DNA of 64,000 nt from Fibrobacter sp. (GCA_024398935.1 JAKSIH010000002.1:88594-152593); one strand, 5' to 3'; positions 1-9,011 are shown, counted from the stretch's first letter. Program-made: numbers and translations. The notes: a model not told the origin generated them from the sequence alone.

Positions 1-1503
1 CTTACTGTTCTCAGCATCGTATATGTAGTCACAGGCGGTCATGAAGGTTTTGGCATTACCTGGATTCTGCTCATTCCCATTCTGACGGTATATTGCCTAC
101 GCCTCAAGCCCACCATTATCTACCAGGCGTTCATGCTATTGCTTGTAGTCCTCGCCATTCACAGTCCGCTACAGCAATTCTGCTACCCGTTCTCCGACGC
201 CGTCCGAGTCCGCTTCCCCATCATCTTCCTTGCAGAAGCAGCCGTCGCAATCCTTCTCAAGATAAACATGACGAAAAGCGAGCTATACAAGGACAGGCTT
301 ATCCACCAGAACATCAATTACAAGCTGAAGGCCGAAGCGGCAAACAGGGCAAAAAGCGATTTCCTTGCGAACATGAGCCATGAAATCAGGACTCCCATAA
401 ACGCGATTCTCGGCAACGACGAACTCATTCTTAGAGAATCCCAGGAAAAGGATGTTCTCGATTACGCCAAGAACATCAAGAATTCCAGCAAGAGCCTGCT
501 CGCCCTCATCAACGACATTCTGGACTTTTCAAAAATTGAATCCGGAAAGCAGGACATCATTCCTGCCGATTACAAGCCGGCAACCCTATTCAGCGACTGC
601 TACAACCTGGTCGCAATGCGTGCTACAGAGAAAAATCTGACGTTCACCGCGGAAATCGACAGTCAGATACCTTCCGTTCTTTTGGGAGACGAAGTCCGAA
701 TTCGCCAGATCTGCGCAAACCTTTTAACCAATGCGGTCAAATACACAAAAAGCGGATTCATCCATTTTAGGGCCAAGGCCGAAAGGACCAGCCAGGACCA
801 GGTAAACCTGATGATCGAAGTCCAGGATTCCGGCATGGGAATTTCAAAGGAGAACTTGGAACATATATTTGACTCTTTCCTCCGCGTGGATGAAAAAAAG
901 AACAAGAATATAGAGGGAACTGGGCTCGGTCTCGCCATTACCAAGCAACTGGTAAAACTGATGCAAGGACAGATCAGCGTAGAAAGTGCCTTGGGTAAAG
1001 GGACTTCCTTCCGGGTAAGCCTGCCGCAAAAAATCATCTCCCAGGAACCCATCGGAGCTTACCGAGTCGGGGAAGTGCAAAGCGAGCCTCAATACAAGGA
1101 AGGTTTCCACGCCCCCAATGGCAAGATTCTCGTGGTTGACGATGTCGCCATGAATCTGAAAGTTTTTGTCGGTCTGCTCAAGAGAACCCTGATTAAGATC
1201 GACACGGCAGGCAGCGGAGCCGAATGCCTCAAGCTGATTGAGAAAAACAAATACAACATTATTTTCCTCGACCACATGATGCCGGAAATGGACGGTATCG
1301 AGACCTTCGCCACCATGCGAACCATGGACAACAACATGAACAGGACTACGCCTGTAATCATGCTTACCGCAAACGCTATCGAAGGAGCAAAGGCTGAATA
1401 TCTGTCTGCAGGTTTTGCAGATTACCTTTCCAAGCCCATTCATAGCGACCAACTTGAGCAGATGATTGTAAAGTATCTGCCCAAGGAATTGATAGAAAGT
1501 TAG
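1..1503 (+). CDS. Hybrid sensor histidine kinase (5' end outside window)
   Basis: The reading frame is already open at base 1, so the N-terminus is missing. The visible part begins with hydrophobic stretches (at least two membrane segments, to about base 280), then a short helical linker. A HisKA box follows (NMSHEIRTPINAILG; the phospho-accepting His codon is at 379-381). The HATPase domain shows N box NLLTNAVKYT, G1 DSGMGIS and G2 GTGLGLAI. The C-terminal receiver domain has the acidic pair in VVDDVAMN, phospho-Asp in FLDHMMPEMDG (codon 1270-1272), MLTANA and Lys in SKPI. It should be an inner-membrane kinase with an internal phosphorelay step. No DNA-binding output is fused and no response regulator is adjacent, so its target is unknown. 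Confidence 0.93.
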   Translation, partial: LTVLSIVYVVTGGHEGFGITWILLIPILTVYCLRLKPTIIYQAFMLLLVVLAIHSPLQQFCYPFSDAVRVRFPIIFLAEAAVAILLKINMTKSELYKDRLIHQNINYKLKAEAANRAKSDFLANMSHEIRTPINAILGNDELILRESQEKDVLDYAKNIKNSSKSLLALINDILDFSKIESGKQDIIPADYKPATLFSDCYNLVAMRATEKNLTFTAEIDSQIPSVLLGDEVRIRQICANLLTNAVKYTKSGFIHFRAKAERTSQDQVNLMIEVQDSGMGISKENLEHIFDSFLRVDEKKNKNIEGTGLGLAITKQLVKLMQGQISVESALGKGTSFRVSLPQKIISQEPIGAYRVGEVQSEPQYKEGFHAPNGKILVVDDVAMNLKVFVGLLKRTLIKIDTAGSGAECLKLIEKNKYNIIFLDHMMPEMDGIETFATMRTMDNNMNRTTPVIMLTANAIEGAKAEYLSAGFADYLSKPIHSDQLEQMIVKYLPKELIES

Positions 1504-1526
1504 TTTTCTTAGCAACCAGGTAATTT

Positions 1527-2567
1527 ATGTCGAGAATGTCTGAAGCGGAAGCTCTTGATTTATTTTTGAATGCGCCACTGGATGAACTTTGCGCTCGCGC
1601 TAACGCCGAAAAGGAACGCCGTCACGGCAAATCCGTTTTTTGGGTAAACAACCGTCAGATTAACTACACAAACGTCTGCGTTCTTCATTGCAAGTTCTGC
1701 GCATTCAGCAAAATCAAGAAGGATAGTCCTACAGCTTATGACTGGGACTACGAAACCATTCGCGACAAGGCTGCCTTTGCTATTGAAGGTGGCGCACGAG
1801 AGCTCCATATCGTGGGAGGACTCCATCCGGACCATCCCTTCAATTACTACATCGAGATGCTCCGCAAGCTCCGCCAGGAATTTCCAAAGGTCAACCTGAA
1901 GGCCTTTACCGCCGTAGAAATTTGCCACTTCGCAAAACTCTCCGGACAGACTCCCCTGCAGATCATGCAGACTCTGAAGGAAGCTGGTCTTGACGCCCTA
2001 CCCGGTGGCGGAGCAGAAATCCTGGTGCAGAGCGTCCGTGACCAGATTTGCCCGGGTAAGGAAACCGGCGAAGAATGGCTGGATGTTCATCGCGCAGCCC
2101 ACAAGATCGGCATTCCCACCAATGCCACCATGCTGTTCGGCCACATCGAAAAACCGGAGCACCGCATCGCCCACATGAAGATGCTCCGCGACCTCCAGGA
2201 CGAAGCCCCCGGATTTTTCGCATTCATTCCGCTGGTCTATCATCCGGAACACAACGCACTCCACAACATCGTTCCCAACATGACTTCCCAGGAAGACATC
2301 TTGCGCACCGTGGCTGTGGCTCGCTTGTTCCTGGACAACTTTCCCCACATCAAGGCCTACTGGATCCAGATGGGAATCGAGACAGCCATGAAGGCTTTGC
2401 ACTCCGGCGCAAGCGATTTGGACGGCACCATCATCGAAGAAAAGATTACCCACGCCGCAGGCGCCAAGGTTCCTGTAGGCATGAGCCCCGCCCGCATGAA
2501 GGAACTAATCATGAACGAAGGGTTGGAACCGGTGGAAAGAGACGCGTTGTACGAACGATTCTCTTAA
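1527..2567 (+). CDS. mqnE: Aminofutalosine synthase, radical SAM (MqnE)
   Basis: 346 aa. It carries the radical SAM triad as CVLHCKFC (CX3CX2C) near residue 55, followed by HIVGGLHPDHPFNYY, KAFTAVEI and the glycine-rich PGGGAEI, which together are typical of MqnE rather than MqnC. MqnE joins the chorismate-derived enolpyruvyl benzoate to adenosine in the futalosine route to menaquinone, using S-adenosylmethionine and a 4Fe-4S cluster in the cytoplasm. It starts 24 bases after the kinase gene and may be read through from it. The other mqn genes are not in the window. A menaquinone route fits the quinone-reducing complex I further along. Confidence 0.9.
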   Translation: MSRMSEAEALDLFLNAPLDELCARANAEKERRHGKSVFWVNNRQINYTNVCVLHCKFCAFSKIKKDSPTAYDWDYETIRDKAAFAIEGGARELHIVGGLHPDHPFNYYIEMLRKLRQEFPKVNLKAFTAVEICHFAKLSGQTPLQIMQTLKEAGLDALPGGGAEILVQSVRDQICPGKETGEEWLDVHRAAHKIGIPTNATMLFGHIEKPEHRIAHMKMLRDLQDEAPGFFAFIPLVYHPEHNALHNIVPNMTSQEDILRTVAVARLFLDNFPHIKAYWIQMGIETAMKALHSGASDLDGTIIEEKITHAAGAKVPVGMSPARMKELIMNEGLEPVERDALYERFS

Positions 2568-2589
2568 CAAGAATCGTTCTTTAAACAAG

Positions 2590-2617
2590 GGAAGGCTTAG
2601 GCTTTCCTTTTCTTTTT
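2590..2617 (+). terminator. Rho-independent terminator after mqnE
   Basis: Stem GGAAGGC (2590-2596), loop TTAG, GCTTTCC (2601-2607) with one G-U pair, followed by a T-rich run to 2617. Confidence 0.8.
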
Positions 2618-2674
2618 TAGCAGATATTTTATACAAATTCCTATTTAAAGACGATATAATGACAGAGGTCCTTT

Positions 2675-3538
2675 ATGAAAATTCTGTCATTTTTAATTGT
2701 TATGGTTCTTTGCCTCCAGGTATTGGTCTTCACGAAGTTGGTCAAAACAACGGAGGTACAAAATAATTTCATCAAGGATATTGCTACCGAGATGACCAAG
2801 GTGAACATTTCTAGGGAAGAATCTCTGAAAAAGGATTTGCCGGCACCCACCGAAGTACAGGTTCAACCTCGTTTTGCACCCCATATGGATTTCGTGGAAC
2901 TTCTTGAGGAAATGACCGACAGACGCCCTAACGAAAAGCCGAAGGATTACAAATGCTGCACCAGCATGCGTGCCGGAGCCGGCCCCGACACCAAGATTAA
3001 CTGGTCCACAGGCTTTACGGAAGATGTTAGCCTGAAGTTCTTTCCATTTATCAAAGAGGGTGAAGGGCGAATAGGAACAGTGAACATCAGTCTAGATGGC
3101 ACCCCTACCAACCAAGTTCTAGATACCGTGCTGAAGCCCGTCCCCTGGAATATCTTTGTCATGGGTCCCAATGTACACTTGGTCTATGACATCTTTCTCA
3201 CATCAGACTTCAACTGGGAAGATTATCGCGACTTCGGGGAATATCTCGAAAATAAAAAATGGGCTAAACATCTAACTGCACTAGATTCCAACGAAATCAA
3301 CTGCAGATCCCAATGGTACGAAGTGCGCCTCCCTGCGGCAGGCAACAAGAAGCACCAACCTTTCTGGATGGGCGTGTACAAGGAATACGGCAATCGTTCA
3401 GGAACAGTTCTTGTCTGGATTATCTTTGACAAACCCGACAGGAATCTCCTGCGATGCGTCATCAACAGCGACAACTACACGAAGGAAGAAGAGATGTATA
3501 TGAAGGAAGACAAGCCTTTCGTAAAGCTCTATTTCTGA
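2675..3538 (+). CDS. Unknown protein with N-terminal membrane anchor or signal
   Basis: 287 aa, family not recognised. Residues 1-22 form a hydrophobic segment after MK, fitting an uncleaved anchor or a signal peptide; the rest is soluble with several Trp and aromatic residues. A TATAAT box lies at 2655-2660 and a GAGG ribosome site precedes the ATG. The last 10 bases overlap the end of the convergent aminotransferase gene. No function is proposed. Confidence 0.7.
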   Translation: MKILSFLIVMVLCLQVLVFTKLVKTTEVQNNFIKDIATEMTKVNISREESLKKDLPAPTEVQVQPRFAPHMDFVELLEEMTDRRPNEKPKDYKCCTSMRAGAGPDTKINWSTGFTEDVSLKFFPFIKEGEGRIGTVNISLDGTPTNQVLDTVLKPVPWNIFVMGPNVHLVYDIFLTSDFNWEDYRDFGEYLENKKWAKHLTALDSNEINCRSQWYEVRLPAAGNKKHQPFWMGVYKEYGNRSGTVLVWIIFDKPDRNLLRCVINSDNYTKEEEMYMKEDKPFVKLYF

Positions 3539-5313
3539 CGCAGTTCACTCATTCTGCGAATCGCTTCGGCGAATACAGCAGGTTCCTGCAAGAGGCTGAT
3601 TACAATCCAGCCATCTTCGTCAAAATCAAAGAAGAAGCCAGGCTGAACAAGGACATGCTTTTCACGCAGCAGACGAAGAGTCAGTTCCTCGTCGTCATCA
3701 CCCAGATGGAGAACGGCATACCAGCCTCCTAGAACCTTCGGGCAGTACTTGCTGGGGAACGCTGTCTGCAAAGTTTTCCAGTTGGCAAGCAGACGTTCGC
3801 GTACAAGGCATTCGTACTGCGCGGAATTCGCCAGCAGAGGCGCGGCCAACGCCTGGGCACAGGAAGAAGTGCTCAGGTAAGCGTCTTCCACAAATTCAAG
3901 GGCAGCGCGGATTTCTTCAAACTTTTCACGAGGGGCATAGAAGGCCATCCAGCCGAACTTCAACTGGGGTGCCCCAACAGCCTTGCTCAAGCCGTTGAGC
4001 CAGAAGATAGGGCACTTGGGGCCATTCTTCGGAGCGAAAACAACATCGTTTCCGCCACAGTCGAAAAAGTCCTCTTCTGCGGTCATCCCCGGTTCGACTC
4101 CTGCGTTCATCCCCGGCTTGACTCCTCCGGTCATCCCCGGCTTGACCGGGGATCTAGAATTGTCCTCCAAACCAGAGTGGTCTGCCAGATCCTCGCTTTC
4201 GCGAGGATGACTTGTGGATGGTTCGCGAGGATAACTTGTAAACGGTTCGCGAGGATGACATGCGGACGATTCTGCGGTCATCCCCGGCCTGATCGGGGAT
4301 CTAGAATTGTCCTCCAAACCAAAGTGGCCTGCTAGATCCTCGCCTTCGCGAGGATGACTTGTGGATGGTTCGCGAGGATGACTTGTGAACGATTCTGCGG
4401 TCATCCCCGGCCTGACCGGGGATCTAGAATTCTCATCCAAACCAGAGTGGTCTGCTAGATCCTCGCGCCTCAAAAACCGCCAGCTACGCTTGACTTCATC
4501 GCTGAAGCCGTAGTCGCCAAAGACTTCGTCTACCACCAGCACGAGGTTGTTTTCTTCACAGAAGCGAACCACCTCGTTCCATTCCTGAAGGGAGACCATG
4601 TGGCCCGTGGGATTGTGGGGCGAAACCAGCAGCAGGATGCGGGCTCTTTCGGGAGCGGCAAGCAGGCTGTCCGTATCCAGCACAAAGCGGAACTGCGCCG
4701 CAGAAGCCTGCGGAACAGTAACCTGAGAAGCAGAAGTCTGCGCAGCCTTCGATTCCCGAGACACAACCTGAGCCTTCAACTGCGAGAGCGTTCGTTGCGG
4801 TTTCTCGCGGACCAGCTTCAAGAAATAGGGCGTGCATTCCAGATGTTCCAGCTGGGCAAGCGTATCCAGCAGCGGATAGCCCGGCATTGGCGTCAAGATG
4901 ACATCACCGGGATCGCAGAAGGTCTTGAAAAGAACAGAATAGGCTTCGCTGGTGCTTGCGGTAACGATAACCTGATTGGGAGTGAATACACCTCCCCTCT
5001 CGCGGTAATAGGCGGCAACGGCCTCGCGGGCCTCACGCCAGCCCGAGGCGTCCGGCGACCAGTTGCCAAACTGTTTGCGGGCTTCATCTACCGCGGAGTC
5101 CAATTCCACCGGCAAGCCCACGCGCACAGGCGAACTGACGGTCATGTCAATCAAGGGCATGCCATTCCCGACAACATTCTCCCCTGTTTTTTCTGTACCA
5201 GCGGCACATTCCTGCGCCACTATTTTTTTTGTCTTTTCCAGTTCCTCAAAAAAAGGACTTGGGGTCAAGTCCTTGGGAAGTCTTTTGGACAGTTCAATTC
5301 TTGCTGCGGCCAT
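3529..5313 (-). CDS. PLP aminotransferase, class I/II, with in-frame repeat insertion
   Basis: 594 aa, far above the roughly 400 aa usual for fold-type I aminotransferases. The core is recognisable: GMPLIDMTVSSPVRVGLP near the start, VIVTASTSEAY, LLVSPHNPTGHMVS, VVDEVFGDY, and the PLP-lysine region NGLSKAVGAPQLKFGW after residue 410. Between about residues 281 and 415 lies a repetitive block rich in SRSPVRPGMT and SHPRE motifs, which is translated palindromic repeat DNA. A smaller Ala/Gln/Ser-rich insert lies near residues 165-205. It is last in a minus-strand run with leuA and a small membrane protein, so a role in amino acid metabolism is plausible, but the substrate is unknown. The insert adds to the loop before the Lys region; activity is unproven. 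Confidence 0.8.
   Translation of the reverse strand: MAAARIELSKRLPKDLTPSPFFEELEKTKKIVAQECAAGTEKTGENVVGNGMPLIDMTVSSPVRVGLPVELDSAVDEARKQFGNWSPDASGWREAREAVAAYYRERGGVFTPNQVIVTASTSEAYSVLFKTFCDPGDVILTPMPGYPLLDTLAQLEHLECTPYFLKLVREKPQRTLSQLKAQVVSRESKAAQTSASQVTVPQASAAQFRFVLDTDSLLAAPERARILLLVSPHNPTGHMVSLQEWNEVVRFCEENNLVLVVDEVFGDYGFSDEVKRSWRFLRREDLADHSGLDENSRSPVRPGMTAESFTSHPREPSTSHPREGEDLAGHFGLEDNSRSPIRPGMTAESSACHPREPFTSYPREPSTSHPRESEDLADHSGLEDNSRSPVKPGMTGGVKPGMNAGVEPGMTAEEDFFDCGGNDVVFAPKNGPKCPIFWLNGLSKAVGAPQLKFGWMAFYAPREKFEEIRAALEFVEDAYLSTSSCAQALAAPLLANSAQYECLVRERLLANWKTLQTAFPSKYCPKVLGGWYAVLHLGDDDEELTLRLLREKHVLVQPGFFFDFDEDGWIVISLLQEPAVFAEAIRRMSELRQK
4077..4470. repeat. Tandem palindromic repeat array inside the aminotransferase gene
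   Basis: Nearly three tandem units of about 120 bases. Each has a hairpin CATCCCCGG...CCGGGGATCTAG, a spacer with CCAAACC, a second hairpin GATCCTCGC...GCGAGGATGAC, and short satellites ending in GCGAGGATGAC. The array length and unit period keep the host frame open. Related copies occur at 12213, 15918, 16436, 37530, 39745 and 61044. Confidence 0.9.
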
Positions 5314-5333
5314 TGCCTGCCTTATCCTTAAAA

Positions 5334-5675
5334 TTACTTCTTACGATTCTTGAAGAATTTCATCAGTAATGTTGCTATCAAAATTCCTGCAGGCAAGCAA
5401 ATGGCGATTGCCAGAAGAATCAACTTCTGGAAATCGTTCATTTCATTTAGGGAACGCTTAAAATTTTTCAGACGAGCCAAGAGCCCCTGTTTCTGGGGCG
5501 GTTGAGTTTCTGAATTTTCGTTTTCTGCAGATTCGGAACCCGCCATAGCCTTAACACTAGGCAGTTTTCCCCGCAAATCGAGAAAAGCATTCTTAATAGG
5601 GTTAACAAAGCCGCTGACCTTAGCGACCAGAGCTTCCTTACCTCTTGTTAAAGGACGGGTTAACCTATCAAACAT
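5334..5675 (-). CDS. Small unknown protein with C-terminal membrane helix
   Basis: 113 aa, not recognised. Residues 1-80 are polar and basic; a single hydrophobic helix (LILLAIAICLPAGILIATLL) near residues 85-105 is followed by a basic tail, suggesting a tail-anchored inner-membrane protein. It lies between leuA (40 bases upstream) and the aminotransferase gene (20 bases downstream) on the same strand and is probably co-transcribed. Confidence 0.6.
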   Translation of the reverse strand: MFDRLTRPLTRGKEALVAKVSGFVNPIKNAFLDLRGKLPSVKAMAGSESAENENSETQPPQKQGLLARLKNFKRSLNEMNDFQKLILLAIAICLPAGILIATLLMKFFKNRKK

Positions 5676-5714
5676 TTCTCGTCTCTCGTCTGTAGGGCAA
5701 AGCCCGTTTCTCGC

Positions 5715-7286
5715 CTATTTATACAGCAGGTTCACGCCGCCAAAGAGGGCGCGCATGTTGGCCTTGAGGGTATCGCTAGAAACACCGCGGCCTTCCACTT
5801 CCTTGCCGTTAGCCTTCAGCACGATACGGCTGAGACCGCGACCGGCCCACAGCTTATCCTTTTCGGGAACCACCACCTGGCGGTACTTGATCAGTTCCAC
5901 CGGCATGCCGATTTCGCGCATGAGGATGAGGCCAGCTTCAATAGGACCTTCGGCGGTCACGGACTTGACCAGGGCTTCGCCGTCCTTCTTGAAGTGGAAG
6001 ATAAAGCGGCCTTCGTCGGGAATCACTTCGACGTTGTTGAAAATCAGGCGGCCGTTCACATTCACGCGCTGTTCGCGGAACACGTCCAGAACGCGTTCGG
6101 CGCTCATTTCGCCTTCCTTTTCGCTGTAGCTCTTGAGGATGGGCTGCAGTTCAGCGGCTTCGGCCAGGCTCAGCTTGTAGCCGAACTTGGTGATGATTTC
6201 GTACACGGCGGTACGACCGCTCTGGCTGGTAAAGCTGAGGGAATCGTTCTGGTTACGGCCAATGATGGAGTAGTCGATGGGGCGGTATGCTCCCTTCTTC
6301 ATGTCCTTGGTCTTGGAGGCGCCATCCTGATGGATACCGCTACGGTGAACGATTGCCTCGGCACCAATGAGCGGAGCGCGGGTATAAATGCTAACGCCGG
6401 ACCACTGGGAAATCAAGATGGCGGTTTCGTAAATCTTGTCCAGGTGCAGGCCGGTATCTACGCCGGAATTGTGCAGGCCCAGAGCCACTTCGTAGAAGTT
6501 GGTATTGCCGCAACGTTCGCCAAGGCCGTTCAAGGCAACTTCCAGCTGGGTTGCACCCACGAAGAAGCTTTCGACGGTAGCGGCGGTGGCCATACCCAGG
6601 TCGTTATGGCAGTGAACAGAAATGGTCACATTCTTGGGCATGGCATCGTACACCTGCTTGATCTGGCTGATGTACAGCATGGGGCGGTAACGTTCCACGG
6701 TGTTGGGCAGGTTCAAGGTAGTTGCACCGGCTTCTACCACAGCCTTCAACACTTCAATCACGAAGTCCATATTCTCCAGGCAGTCGCCAAAATGTTCGCA
6801 GCTGAATTCCACGTCGCCCTTGTCGCCCACCAGGGACTTGGCAAGCTTCACGCAATCTACGGCGCGGGCCTTCACCTGTTCCGGAGTCATGTGGAGCACA
6901 TGTTCCATAGAGAGGGGGCTAGTAGCCAGGAAGGTATGGATACGGGGATGAGGTGCATACTGGACAGCTTCCCAGCAGCGCTGAATGTCGCTAGGTACGC
7001 AACGAGCCAAACCGGAGACCACCACCTTCTGGGCAACTTCGTCGCCTGCGGCAGCCATTTCGGCAGTAAGCTGGGCCAGTTCCTTTACAGATTCAAAATC
7101 CATTTCAGAAGAAGCGGGGAAACCCACTTCGGCACCCTGCACACCCAGCTTCAACAACTGGAGGTAAACATCCTTCTTCTGGGCATTGTTCCAGGGCTTG
7201 GGCAAAGCCTGGTTACCGTCACGCAGAGTGACATCATAAAAGAACGGTTTTCTTGCCTGGTCGGCACAATCCATCATACAGTTCAT
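5715..7286 (-). CDS. leuA: 2-isopropylmalate synthase
   Basis: 523 aa. Catalyses condensation of acetyl-CoA with 2-oxoisovalerate, the first committed step of leucine synthesis. The TIM-barrel signature is VTLRDGNQALPKPW near residue 20, the metal-binding HCHNDLG lies mid-protein, NGLGERCGN follows, and SGIHQDG marks the end of the catalytic domain. The C-terminal 130 residues fit the LeuA regulatory dimer domain. LRDGNQ (rather than LRDGEQ) is a noticeable variant. Start chosen for the ribosome site AGGAG 8 bases upstream. The leucine-rich leader ORF and terminator ahead of it support both the identification and attenuation control. A related Claisen-type enzyme such as citramalate synthase is less likely given that leader. 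Confidence 0.9.
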   Translation of the reverse strand: MNCMMDCADQARKPFFYDVTLRDGNQALPKPWNNAQKKDVYLQLLKLGVQGAEVGFPASSEMDFESVKELAQLTAEMAAAGDEVAQKVVVSGLARCVPSDIQRCWEAVQYAPHPRIHTFLATSPLSMEHVLHMTPEQVKARAVDCVKLAKSLVGDKGDVEFSCEHFGDCLENMDFVIEVLKAVVEAGATTLNLPNTVERYRPMLYISQIKQVYDAMPKNVTISVHCHNDLGMATAATVESFFVGATQLEVALNGLGERCGNTNFYEVALGLHNSGVDTGLHLDKIYETAILISQWSGVSIYTRAPLIGAEAIVHRSGIHQDGASKTKDMKKGAYRPIDYSIIGRNQNDSLSFTSQSGRTAVYEIITKFGYKLSLAEAAELQPILKSYSEKEGEMSAERVLDVFREQRVNVNGRLIFNNVEVIPDEGRFIFHFKKDGEALVKSVTAEGPIEAGLILMREIGMPVELIKYRQVVVPEKDKLWAGRGLSRIVLKANGKEVEGRGVSSDTLKANMRALFGGVNLLYK

Positions 7287-7357
7287 TTTTTATCTCCTGC
7301 CGGCATCCACACGCCGCAAGCCTTAATTTTACGCATCAAAGATAAAAAATTTGACCA

Positions 7358-7393
7358 TAAAAAAAGAACCCGCATCGTTATGGAAGCGGGCCT
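7358..7393 (-). terminator. leuA leader attenuator terminator
   Basis: On the minus strand CCCGC (7390-7386) pairs with GCGGG (7373-7369), followed by a run of Ts. It sits between the leader peptide and leuA, so it works as an attenuator. A GAGGCG sequence at 7444-7439 can pair with CGCTTC (7388-7383) inside the 5' arm, a possible antiterminator. Confidence 0.8.
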
Positions 7394-7429
7394 TTTTTTG
7401 GTTAAAATCCTTGATTTGCAGATAATAGC

Positions 7430-7498
7430 CTAGAACCTCGCCTCGGTATCACGAAGAGCGACGCAAAGTAGAAGTCGTAGGTCTAGAATCATTTTCAT
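7430..7498 (-). CDS. leuL: Leu leader peptide (attenuation)
   Basis: 22-codon ORF starting ATG AAA ATG ATT and encoding MKMILDLRLLLCVALRDTEA followed by Arg-Phe and a TAG stop. Six of the 22 codons are Leu, using only CTA and CTT, while neighbouring genes favour CTG and CTC. It precedes a terminator and then leuA, which is the layout of a ribosome-mediated leucine attenuator. CTAGA and flanking bases of the Leu codons can pair imperfectly with CGAGGTTCTAG at the ORF end (segments 1 and 2). No Shine-Dalgarno is visible. Confidence 0.8.
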   Translation of the reverse strand: MKMILDLRLLLCVALRDTEARF

Positions 7499-7506
7499 AT
7501 GCGGAG

Positions 7507-7535
7507 AATATACAAAGAACCTCACATACAGGCAA
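7507..7535 (-). promoter_or_regulatory. Promoter of the leuL-leuA operon
   Basis: Minus strand: -35 TTGCCT (7535-7530), 17-base spacer, -10 TATATT (7512-7507). Only 8 bases separate the -10 box from the leader ATG, so the transcript would begin at or next to the start codon. Confidence 0.65.
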
Positions 7536-7583
7536 GGGATTCATCTCTATTTTTTTCATTTTTCTTTATGCAAGCAATACAAG

Positions 7584-8417
7584 TCAAAGAGTCTCGAATT
7601 TGTAGCCATCGGTGCCGACAATGCTTTTCATCATTGCATTCTTATTTTGTTCAAAATCGCTATAGGCTTTCCATTTTTTTTCGTCAAGATTCTTCTGGAA
7701 ATACCGGTAGCCGTAAGAATACCATTGGACATAGACATCCGTCCCCTTAATTTTACCTAGGCAAATCGTCTTTTCATCCTGGCGACATTCGGAAGTAAAA
7801 GCGATTCGCATAAAATAGAGGTCACCACCCTTGTTCGGAATGGAAAAGGAATATCCGTCATAACCATGAGCAACTTCCACAAGTCCTTTCCAGCTTTCAG
7901 GAACCTTGATCTGAACATACTTTCCCTTAAAGACAGTATCTTCAATAACAGAATAATTGGCTACCTGAAAGAGCCCTCGGTCAAGTACACGGAAATTTGA
8001 AGGATAGTTGTTGGACCCATGGGCATAAATCTTCGACCCGTCAACCAGTTCCGCATGAAAATTGAAGCCATCCCCATCCAATATATCAGGAGGGTTTGGA
8101 CCATTAAAACCATCCCAGGAAGCCGCACCACTTTCGTTCCAGATAGAATCGATTTTGGCAAGCAACTTGCTGTCGCCATCCAGAGTGCGAATCATCATTT
8201 TTTTGTCGGAACCCATGAGCTCATGGTAATACTCCAGATGAGCTCCAGAAGGAGTCCGGGTAACTTCAATCACGTCTGTTACCGCGCTCATATTGGTGCG
8301 AACCAATTTAAAATGTTTAAAAGGCTGGTTCAAGTTTTTACCGTTTTGTTTTCCCATAGCAAAGCAACATGATCCAAAAACAAGGATACAAATTAAAATT
8401 TTAAGCAACATTTTCAT
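7584..8417 (-). CDS. Unknown secreted protein
   Basis: 277 aa. N-terminal signal sequence MKMLLKILICILVFGSCCFA, with Cys at 17-18 that might allow lipidation. The central part has VLDGD-like and AHGSNNYPSNFR motifs that recall small uncharacterised domains in other bacteria; the family is not named here. The C-terminal half is rich in Tyr and Lys. Ribosome site GGAGAG precedes the start. It ends about 50 bases before the leuL promoter and is probably a separate transcript. Confidence 0.65.
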   Translation of the reverse strand: MKMLLKILICILVFGSCCFAMGKQNGKNLNQPFKHFKLVRTNMSAVTDVIEVTRTPSGAHLEYYHELMGSDKKMMIRTLDGDSKLLAKIDSIWNESGAASWDGFNGPNPPDILDGDGFNFHAELVDGSKIYAHGSNNYPSNFRVLDRGLFQVANYSVIEDTVFKGKYVQIKVPESWKGLVEVAHGYDGYSFSIPNKGGDLYFMRIAFTSECRQDEKTICLGKIKGTDVYVQWYSYGYRYFQKNLDEKKWKAYSDFEQNKNAMMKSIVGTDGYKFETL

Positions 8418-8504
8418 TCTACAATCTCTCCAAACTTCAACCCTATGGATTTTAAATTACAAAATAAACTACATCCATTTATATTTTTTTCTAAAATATA
8501 GGTT

Positions 8505-9011
8505 ATGGAACACGAATTTACCATCAACGGACGAATATTTCCTGAACTAGAGCAAGTCAAGAACAACGACGCGTTCCAGAAGTTCACAAGCAAGATCTCA
8601 TGGGCGGAACAGGATTTCGAGGAACTAGGTCTGAAAATCAACCTTTCCCCCTGCGGACTGGACGACAACGGTGAACCGCAAAAAGTCATGGTCATGTTTT
8701 CCATGAGCAGCGCAGATTTGGACTGCAGTATAATAGAGAACGCCTGCCTGAACTTGTCCCTTATTTTCGGATGTACCGTCATGCTCTGTAAGGATCACGA
8801 AGTGTATGGCGTAGCCAATGTTTTTAACGGCGGTTCCGATTACGAAGTGGTTGATGAAGATTGCGATTTGTGGATCTATCGTCAGGGCGTCTGTGCACTC
8901 AAGGAAAAAACAAAATTCTGGAACGAAAAATTCGCCGAGATGGAGCAGCGGTTTTTAGAAAGCGAAACCGCAACCCAAATGTTTAGAACTTTGTTATCTT
9001 TGGCTCCATGA
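8505..9011 (+). CDS. Unknown protein coupled to topB
   Basis: 168 aa, acidic, no signal or membrane segment, not recognised. The stop overlaps the topB start (ATGA), so the two are translationally coupled. A TAAAAT box (8492-8497) stands 7 bases before the ATG and there is no convincing ribosome site, suggesting a leaderless start. It may be a small cytoplasmic partner of the topoisomerase, but that is position alone. Confidence 0.7.
   Translation: MEHEFTINGRIFPELEQVKNNDAFQKFTSKISWAEQDFEELGLKINLSPCGLDDNGEPQKVMVMFSMSSADLDCSIIENACLNLSLIFGCTVMLCKDHEVYGVANVFNGGSDYEVVDEDCDLWIYRQGVCALKEKTKFWNEKFAEMEQRFLESETATQMFRTLLSLAP

Noticed and set aside
4077..4470. Frameshift or pseudogene in the aminotransferase
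   Set aside because: The frame is intact across the repeats and the PLP-lysine region follows in frame; called an in-frame insertion instead.
5994..7433. 479-aa open frame antisense to leuA
   Set aside because: Fully overlaps leuA, has no ribosome site and no recognisable family.
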